From an uncultured bacterium (GTDB taxonomy: Bacteria; Patescibacteriota; Microgenomatia; UBA1400; PJMF01): a DNA stretch of 18,233 bases. This document shows positions 13,939-18,233 of this stretch, one piece after another. The translations under genes were made by a program, and so were the position numbers. The first letter of the stretch is position 1. Each line of letters begins with the position of its first letter. The notes beneath the pieces were generated by a model, which was not told the origin of the DNA, did no database searches, and worked only from the letters and a program-made list of their open reading frames with translations. The stretch lies in contig CAJBWJ010000082.1 of the NCBI GenBank assembly GCA_903959355.1, forward strand, positions 1-18,233, given 5' to 3'.

Positions 13939-13975
13939 TGAGAGCTAATTAAATTATTAGCTTTGAGAAAAACTC
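13930..13975. repeat. 20-bp inverted repeat overlapping the terminator
   Basis: The arms 13930-13949 and 13956-13975 pair over 19 of 20 positions (one G/G mismatch, one G-U) around loop TAAATT; the outer part is GAGTTTTTCT/AGAAAAACTC and the inner part AGCTAAT/ATTAGCT. On the plus strand it is followed by TTTTATATTT and could be a second terminator. It shares GAGTTT (13930-13935) with the preceding terminator stem, so the two hairpins exclude each other. It also lies 18 bp beyond the minus-strand stop at 13994 and may end that transcript. Confidence 0.65.
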
Positions 13976-13993
13976 TTTTATATTTCTGTAATC

Positions 13994-14899
13994 TTATACT
14001 CTCACCCATTCTAATTTTTTTGACTCTGGATAAGAAGTCTTGGTCTGCTTCACCTGCAAGGTGGGCAGGAATTTTTTGCCTAAATTGGCTTTGACGAAGA
14101 AAGCGTTGTGGCCGAAGCTATTGAGCGCTACCAGGCGGTAGCCCTTTTGTTTGGCAAGTTTAGTCATGGCTTCCAGAGAAGCGCCGAAATAATCAGTATT
14201 CTCAGTGCGCAATTTAGTGAAAGCGGCAGCATCCTCCTGATATGGAATGGTGACGGCGTCTTTGCTTTGCCAAAATTGATTGAATTCCAAAACCAGAACT
14301 CTGGGCTGGATAATTTCCAGAGCTTGGAAAAGCCAATAGTCATTGCTGTCAACATCGAGGGAAAAAAGATCAATTTCACCGGTGAGGCCGGATTTTTTGA
14401 TTAATTGATTGATGTTTTGACGATCAACTAAAGCTTTTATTAGAGCTGGCGGATGGTAACTAGTGTTGCGGCAATTTTTGAAAAAACGAGTTAATTTTTT
14501 AATATTTTTTGCTGAAGCATCAACAATTAAACCTTGCCAATCGTGATTGACGATCAAGTTGGTGATATTACTTTCTGGAAATTCTAAAAAATCACCGCTG
14601 CAGTCTGCACCAATTTCAATAGCTAGACGATTAGTGGTGCCAATAATGCTAAAAATATATAAGAGAATACCGTCTTCATCAAACTGCGAAAATGCTCTCC
14701 AACCAACCTGATTGATTGGCAAAGGAAGCAAATTAGCTTTGCGCATCGATACATATTGATTGACAATTTGTTTTTGTGAAAGCTGATCTGCCAAAATATT
14801 ACGATTAAAAAGCGGATGACTTAAATAGGCAAAATCTTTTTGTTTGAAATGCCAAAGACCACGAAATTTATAAAAGAAATCTTTAAATTTTAGTATCAT
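13994..14899 (-). CDS. FkbM-like methyltransferase-domain protein
   Basis: A 301-residue protein resembling FkbM-family SAM-dependent methyltransferases found in polysaccharide clusters. Visible blocks are SQFDEDGILLYIFSIIGTTNRLAIEIGAD (about residues 70-98, with the glycine-containing cofactor loop EIGADCSGDF), NLIVNHDWQGLIVDAS, GEIDLFSLDVDSNDYWLFQAL (acidic LDVDSND as in motif IV) and PRVLVLEFNQFW. The first 60 residues are a basic extension (KFKDFFYKFRGLWHFKQKDF). FkbM proteins O-methylate sugars; that role here is inference, and the cofactor loop is less canonical than in proven enzymes. I start at the ATG at 14899, because an upstream ATG at 14920 overlaps the TATAAT box. It is divergent from glf, which suggests joint expression. 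Confidence 0.68.
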   Translation of the reverse strand: MILKFKDFFYKFRGLWHFKQKDFAYLSHPLFNRNILADQLSQKQIVNQYVSMRKANLLPLPINQVGWRAFSQFDEDGILLYIFSIIGTTNRLAIEIGADCSGDFLEFPESNITNLIVNHDWQGLIVDASAKNIKKLTRFFKNCRNTSYHPPALIKALVDRQNINQLIKKSGLTGEIDLFSLDVDSNDYWLFQALEIIQPRVLVLEFNQFWQSKDAVTIPYQEDAAAFTKLRTENTDYFGASLEAMTKLAKQKGYRLVALNSFGHNAFFVKANLGKKFLPTLQVKQTKTSYPESKKLEWVRV

Positions 14900-14908
14900 C
14901 AAGAAAGG

Positions 14909-14914
14909 ATTATA
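14909..14914 (-). promoter_or_regulatory. -10 box of the FkbM-like gene
   Basis: A perfect TATAAT on the minus strand (14914-14909) is followed by nine bases and the ATG at 14899, so the leader would be only 2-3 bases. No clear -35 is visible. It is 17 bp from the glf -10 box on the other strand. Confidence 0.55.
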
Positions 14915-14931
14915 TAGCATTTATTTCCCTG

Positions 14932-14937
14932 TATAAT
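14932..14937 (+). promoter_or_regulatory. -10 box of a leaderless glf promoter
   Basis: A perfect TATAAT (14932-14937) preceded by TG is followed by seven bases (GCAAAAG) and the ATG at 14945, placing the transcript start on or next to the start codon. An earlier ATG (14936) overlaps the box and is therefore unlikely to be used. Confidence 0.6.
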
Positions 14938-14944
14938 GCAAAAG

Positions 14945-16057
14945 ATGTCGAAAATTTTAGTCATTGGTTCTGGTTTATCTGGCACTACTCTAGCCGAACG
15001 TTTTGCCAATAATGGCGATTCAGTTTTAATGATTGATAAAAGAGCTCATCTAGCCGGTAATTGTTACGATCACTTAGATTTAGAAACAGGCATTCGTGTC
15101 TCTAATTATGGTGCACATTTATTTCATACTAATAGTCAAGATGTTTGGGATTATGTAAATAAATTTGCTAAGTGGCAATCTTATCAGCATAAAGTTTTAG
15201 TTAAAGTTGCTGATAAATTAATTAATTTGCCTATCAATTTAAATTCGATTAATCAATTCTTCAATTTAAAACTGACTGATGCTCAAGAAATGAAAAAGTT
15301 TCTAAAAACTAAAATTGAAAAAATAAAGAAAGTTGAAAATAGTGAAGACTACGTTCTATCTGTAATTGGCAAAGAACTTTATGAGGCAATTTTTAAAAAT
15401 TATAGTTTTAAGCAATGGGCTCTTGATCCGGAGGAACTAGATGCTTCTGTAATAAAACGAAATCCCTTACGCTTCAATTCTGACGATCGCTATTTTGCAG
15501 ATCATCACCAAGCTTTACCCATAGACGGTTTTGAAAATTTAATTGGCAGAATGCTTTCTAATAAAAAAATTAAATTACTTTTAAATACAGATTTTTTCAA
15601 ATTTCGTTTGGAAAATGATCTAAGTAAATTCGATAAAATTTTTTATACTGGACCAATCGATCAATATTTTGATTATATTTTTGGTCATCTTGAATATCGG
15701 TCGCTAGATTTTCATTTTGAAAAACATGACTCTGAATTTTATCAGAGTAACTCTGCTATCAACTATCCTTCACTTGAATTTCCTTTTACTCGCATTATCG
15801 AATACAAATATTTTTACAAACCAGATAAACCAATTAATAAAACGATTATTTCTAAAGAATATCCAACTTGGGATGGTGAGCCTTACTATCCAGTACCAAG
15901 AGCTCGTAATCACGAAATTCTTAAAAAATATCAAAAAGAAGCTAAAAAACTTGAAGAAAAAGGTATTTATTTTGTTGGTCGCTTAGGAACTTATCGCTAT
16001 TTGAACATGGATCAAGCAATTGCAGAGGCTCTTATTTTATTTAAGAGATTTGCTTAA
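14945..16057 (+). CDS. glf: UDP-galactopyranose mutase
   Basis: A 370-residue flavoenzyme that interconverts UDP-galactopyranose and UDP-galactofuranose, the galactofuranose donor for surface glycans. The FAD-binding N-terminus is MSKILVIGSGLSGTTLAERF, then MIDKRAHLAGNCYDH, where most homologues have RRxHIGGN. GAHLFHTNSQDVWDYVNKF, FKNYSFKQWALDPEEL, RNPLRFNSDDRYF, GPIDQYFDY, EYPTWDGEPYYPVP and the C-terminal FVGRLGTYRYLNMDQAI (FAD/substrate region) follow in the order usual for bacterial Glf, at normal length. The ATG at 14945 is chosen from the TATAAT box seven bases upstream. The stop lies 2 bp from the stop of the convergent GalE-like gene, whose product could supply UDP-galactopyranose. 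Confidence 0.95.
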   Translation: MSKILVIGSGLSGTTLAERFANNGDSVLMIDKRAHLAGNCYDHLDLETGIRVSNYGAHLFHTNSQDVWDYVNKFAKWQSYQHKVLVKVADKLINLPINLNSINQFFNLKLTDAQEMKKFLKTKIEKIKKVENSEDYVLSVIGKELYEAIFKNYSFKQWALDPEELDASVIKRNPLRFNSDDRYFADHHQALPIDGFENLIGRMLSNKKIKLLLNTDFFKFRLENDLSKFDKIFYTGPIDQYFDYIFGHLEYRSLDFHFEKHDSEFYQSNSAINYPSLEFPFTRIIEYKYFYKPDKPINKTIISKEYPTWDGEPYYPVPRARNHEILKKYQKEAKKLEEKGIYFVGRLGTYRYLNMDQAIAEALILFKRFA

Positions 16058-16059
16058 GT

Positions 16060-16977
16060 TTACTTGTTTTTATACCAAGCTACGACTCTTTTGACACCTT
16101 CGTTAAAATTGACCTGAGGTTCCCAGCCGAGAATTTGTTTTGCTTTACTGTAATCTAGTGAACTAGTAACTTGTTCTCCTGGCCTTTCAGCAGAGTGTTC
16201 TTCTTTTATATCGCTGCCCATTTCTGAGACAACTTTTCTAAAGACTTCATTGGTGGAAATCTCAGTAGTAGTGCCAATATTCAATTCTCCAACAAAATCA
16301 CTATTTAAAGCCAAAACATTAGCTCTAGCCACATCTTCTACATAGACATAATCACGAGTGTGAGTGCCGTCGCCATTGATCACTGGTGTTTTACCGTCGG
16401 CAATCATTTCTGAGAATATGGCAATGACGCCAGACTCACCGTGAGCGTTTTGACGAGGACCGTAGACGTTTGAATAACGCAGTGAAATAAAAGGAATTTG
16501 ATAAAGTTCGTGATAATAATTTAGATAGAGTTCGCCAGCTCTTTTGGAAATACCATAAGGAGAAAGTGGTTCTGCTTTCATTTCTTCATTAAATGGAGTG
16601 ATTTTATTGCCATACATAGCACCTCCGGTAGCAGCCATAATCACTTTTTTAATTGGAATTTCTTTGGCAGCTTCCATAATGTTTAGCAAGCCAATGATAT
16701 TATTTTGAGCGTCGAATTGAGGATTTTTGACTGAGTAACCGACTTGAATGTGAGCAGCATGATGATTAATTATCTCTGGTCTCTCTTCTCTAACAATGGC
16801 CTGCACCTTTTCTTTATCAGTGATGTCGACTTCAATGAATTTAGCTTTAGGATTAAGGTTGGCTGTATTGCCGCTAGAAAGATTGTCAATAATAACAACT
16901 TCGTGACCTAATTCAATATATGCATCAGCAACGTGAGAAGCAATAAAACCTGCACCTCCTGTAATTAAAATTTTCAT
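16060..16977 (-). CDS. NAD-dependent nucleotide-sugar epimerase (UDP-glucose 4-epimerase-like)
   Basis: A 305-residue extended short-chain dehydrogenase. The N-terminal NAD motif is TGGAGFIASH (6-15), the GxxGxxA variant of the usual GxxGxxG. HHAAHIQVGYSVKNP (72-86), AATGGAMYGN (115-124), catalytic YGISK (Y141, K145), RYSNVYGPRQ and the DYVYVEDVARA block place it with GalE-type UDP-sugar epimerases. Converting UDP-glucose to UDP-galactose would feed Glf, but UDP-GlcNAc/GalNAc or other substrates cannot be excluded. The start is the ATG at 16977 (an in-frame TTG lies six bases upstream), preceded by AGAAAGG eight bases away. It starts 17 bp after the GT-C gene in one operon. Confidence 0.88.
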   Translation of the reverse strand: MKILITGGAGFIASHVADAYIELGHEVVIIDNLSSGNTANLNPKAKFIEVDITDKEKVQAIVREERPEIINHHAAHIQVGYSVKNPQFDAQNNIIGLLNIMEAAKEIPIKKVIMAATGGAMYGNKITPFNEEMKAEPLSPYGISKRAGELYLNYYHELYQIPFISLRYSNVYGPRQNAHGESGVIAIFSEMIADGKTPVINGDGTHTRDYVYVEDVARANVLALNSDFVGELNIGTTTEISTNEVFRKVVSEMGSDIKEEHSAERPGEQVTSSLDYSKAKQILGWEPQVNFNEGVKRVVAWYKNK

Positions 16978-16994
16978 GAGCAAACCTTTCTATA

Positions 16995-18140
16995 TTAAGC
17001 TATCCAGTAGCCTTGAGAAAACAAAAGCAAGTTGATTATAAGGAAGATAAGGCTACTTGTCAGGTAGAGAAATTTTAATTTAGGTTTTTTCTCTAAAATC
17101 ATGGCAAGATAAATAAACATTGGAAAACAAACTAGAATATATCTTGGCATACTGGAAAAATTTCCAGTAAAAGTTGGTAAGAAGTAAGCTCCAAAAGCAA
17201 AAATTAAATAAGCTAAATTTAATTTTATTTTTTTCCTCAAAGTTTGAAGCGTTGCCGCTAGCAAAATAATTAAACTAGATATTGATAAGAAAAATTCTTG
17301 AACATAGGCATAATATTTAAGATCAATTGGTCTGACGGTTATAAATATTTTCAAATATCGATAAACTACTTGTGGATAAAGAATCAGATTAGTTTGTCTG
17401 CTAGCTCCAAATTTTTCTTGCAAATGAAAGAAAAAAAGAAAGTCACCAAAATAAATTTTTAAATAAATCATGTAGGCCAAAAGGCCAAGAACACTTAAAG
17501 AAACTTGAAAATATGCTTTCAAATTTTTTTTATCTTTGGTAAAAATTAAAAATAATAAACTTGGAAAGATAAAAATACCAACAATTCTAGTCGCGCTAGC
17601 TAAGCCGCCAAGTATTCCTGATAACAAATAATGTTTCTTTTTTGCGGCAATTAGACTTCCAAAAATTAGGGTTAGAAAAAGTGATTCTCCATAAAGACTG
17701 CGCAAGTAGAAACTAGTCGAAAAAGAAGCAAAAATCATGAGTGCCGTTAAGGCTATTTTTTTGCCATTATCCATTCTAACTAAATAATAAAAAGAATAAA
17801 AACTAAGCAAGGCAAAAAGATGACTGACTGCCAATCCACTTATTAAATAATTATGAAAGCTATAATTAGCAACGCGCATTAATATTGGATATAGAGGAAA
17901 AAAAGCTTGAATCAGTCCAGTTCCTAAGTAACCTTTTTCGCTAATTGTTAAATAATGTACCCCATCAAAATTTGCTAATTTGCTAATAGATTTTGACAAT
18001 CCATATCTGGAAAACTCGGCAGCATAAGGAAAACTTGGTTTATACACTAAGAATTTATCAGCTAAAATAACCACTAAGCTTAAGAAAATAAGCCAAATTA
18101 AAAATAAGTTGAGAACTTTTATAGCTTCTTTTATTTTCAT
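16995..18140 (-). CDS. GPI-mannosyltransferase-like (PIG-V/Gpi18-type) GT-C membrane protein
   Basis: A 381-residue protein with about nine or ten hydrophobic helices. The first extracytoplasmic loop has KLANFDGVHYLTISEKGY (54-71; D59 and H62 are the likely catalytic-site residues) followed by AFFPLYPILMR (79-89). This pair of blocks is the signature of the PIG-V/Gpi18-like family of polyprenyl-phosphate-mannose-dependent transferases, common as unassigned membrane proteins in bacterial polysaccharide loci. YGESLFLTLIFGS and ATRIVGIFIFPSL follow. The start is the ATG at 18140, which overlaps the stop of the preceding GT4 gene as ATGA; an in-frame TTG upstream lies inside that gene. The sugar donor is inferred from family only. 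Confidence 0.82.
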   Translation of the reverse strand: MKIKEAIKVLNLFLIWLIFLSLVVILADKFLVYKPSFPYAAEFSRYGLSKSISKLANFDGVHYLTISEKGYLGTGLIQAFFPLYPILMRVANYSFHNYLISGLAVSHLFALLSFYSFYYLVRMDNGKKIALTALMIFASFSTSFYLRSLYGESLFLTLIFGSLIAAKKKHYLLSGILGGLASATRIVGIFIFPSLLFLIFTKDKKNLKAYFQVSLSVLGLLAYMIYLKIYFGDFLFFFHLQEKFGASRQTNLILYPQVVYRYLKIFITVRPIDLKYYAYVQEFFLSISSLIILLAATLQTLRKKIKLNLAYLIFAFGAYFLPTFTGNFSSMPRYILVCFPMFIYLAMILEKKPKLKFLYLTSSLIFLIINLLLFSQGYWIA

Positions 18141-18233
18141 TTTTTCAAAATCTCTTGATAGAGATCGGCAACAGTTTTTGCTGTTTTTATCCAAGTAAAC
18201 TTTTTAGCATGTGAAGTTGCTTGTTTAATGAAT
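18137..18233 (-). CDS. C-terminal end of a family 4 glycosyltransferase, cut by window edge
   Basis: Thirty-one codons plus the stop are present on the minus strand. The peptide ends SHAKKFTWIKTAKTVADLYQ plus a short charged tail, which matches the closing helix of GT4 enzymes (compare FSWHETAKIILKTIENEK at the end of the 6557-7720 gene). Its TGA overlaps the next ATG at 18140. The rest lies outside the window. Confidence 0.7.
   Translation of the reverse strand, partial: FIKQATSHAKKFTWIKTAKTVADLYQEILKK

Noticed and set aside
11667..13997. Direct repeat GTAATCTTAT at 11667-11676 and 13988-13997 as ends of an island
   Set aside because: A ten-base AT-rich match is expected many times by chance in 18 kb, and the second copy overlaps a stop codon.
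1..18233. CRISPR arrays, complete insertion sequences, phage genes or defence systems
   Set aside because: I saw no regularly spaced repeats, transposase or integrase motifs, or nuclease/helicase defence modules other than RuvABC.

Overview
The window looks like a stretch of a low-GC bacterial chromosome devoted to cell-surface polysaccharide synthesis. It is bacterial because it carries ruvC, ruvA and ruvB. Compact proteins, genes packed with 2-17 bp gaps or short overlaps, several apparently leaderless promoters and the style of the polymerase and glycosyltransferases suggest a Patescibacteria (CPR) genome, perhaps Microgenomates. That placement is inference. Most genes are AT-rich (about 35-42% GC in the blocks I counted by hand). 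One short block at about 13.4-13.9 kb is clearly richer (about 53%).

Layout. (1) 1-3966, minus strand: a hexapeptide-repeat acyltransferase, an EamA/DMT exporter, a GT2 glycosyltransferase and an O-antigen polymerase/ligase-like membrane protein cut by the left edge. (2) 3967-4054 is a divergent promoter region, followed by a plus-strand orphan gene of unknown function (4055-4489). (3) 4493-10329, minus strand: a tight run of a GT-C membrane glycosyltransferase, two GT4 glycosyltransferases, then ruvC, ruvA and ruvB with overlapping or nearly touching ends. (4) 10330-10518 holds a 157-bp element with 23-nt inverted ends flanked by an 8-bp direct repeat. (5) 10519-11550: UDP-glucuronate decarboxylase (UDP-xylose synthase), minus strand. 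(6) 11551-11845 is an RNA-rich gap: a tRNA-like 3' domain with encoded CCA, a good promoter, and a short RNA ending at a terminator whose 5' end is complementary to the tRNA-like element. (7) 11846-13114: a Wzx-type flippase, minus strand. (8) 13115-13468: two promoters and a long hairpin-rich leader. (9) 13469-13891: a GC-rich four-helix membrane protein gene, plus strand, with its own strong ribosome binding site and terminator, probably horizontally acquired. (10) 13994-14899, an FkbM-like protein (minus), and 14945-16057, UDP-galactopyranose mutase glf (plus), are divergent from a 45-bp double promoter. (11) 16060-18233, minus strand: a GalE-like epimerase, a GPI-mannosyltransferase-like GT-C protein and the tail of another GT4.

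How the genes fit together. The GalE-like epimerase could supply UDP-galactopyranose, which Glf would convert to UDP-galactofuranose. The decarboxylase would make UDP-xylose. The GT2 and GT4 enzymes would assemble a repeat unit on a lipid carrier, Wzx would flip it, the Wzy/WaaL-like protein would polymerise or ligate it, and GT-C enzymes and the acyltransferase would decorate it. No initiating phosphoglycosyltransferase is visible inside the window. The most unusual signals are in the gaps at 10.3-10.5, 11.6-11.85 and 13.2-13.98 kb.
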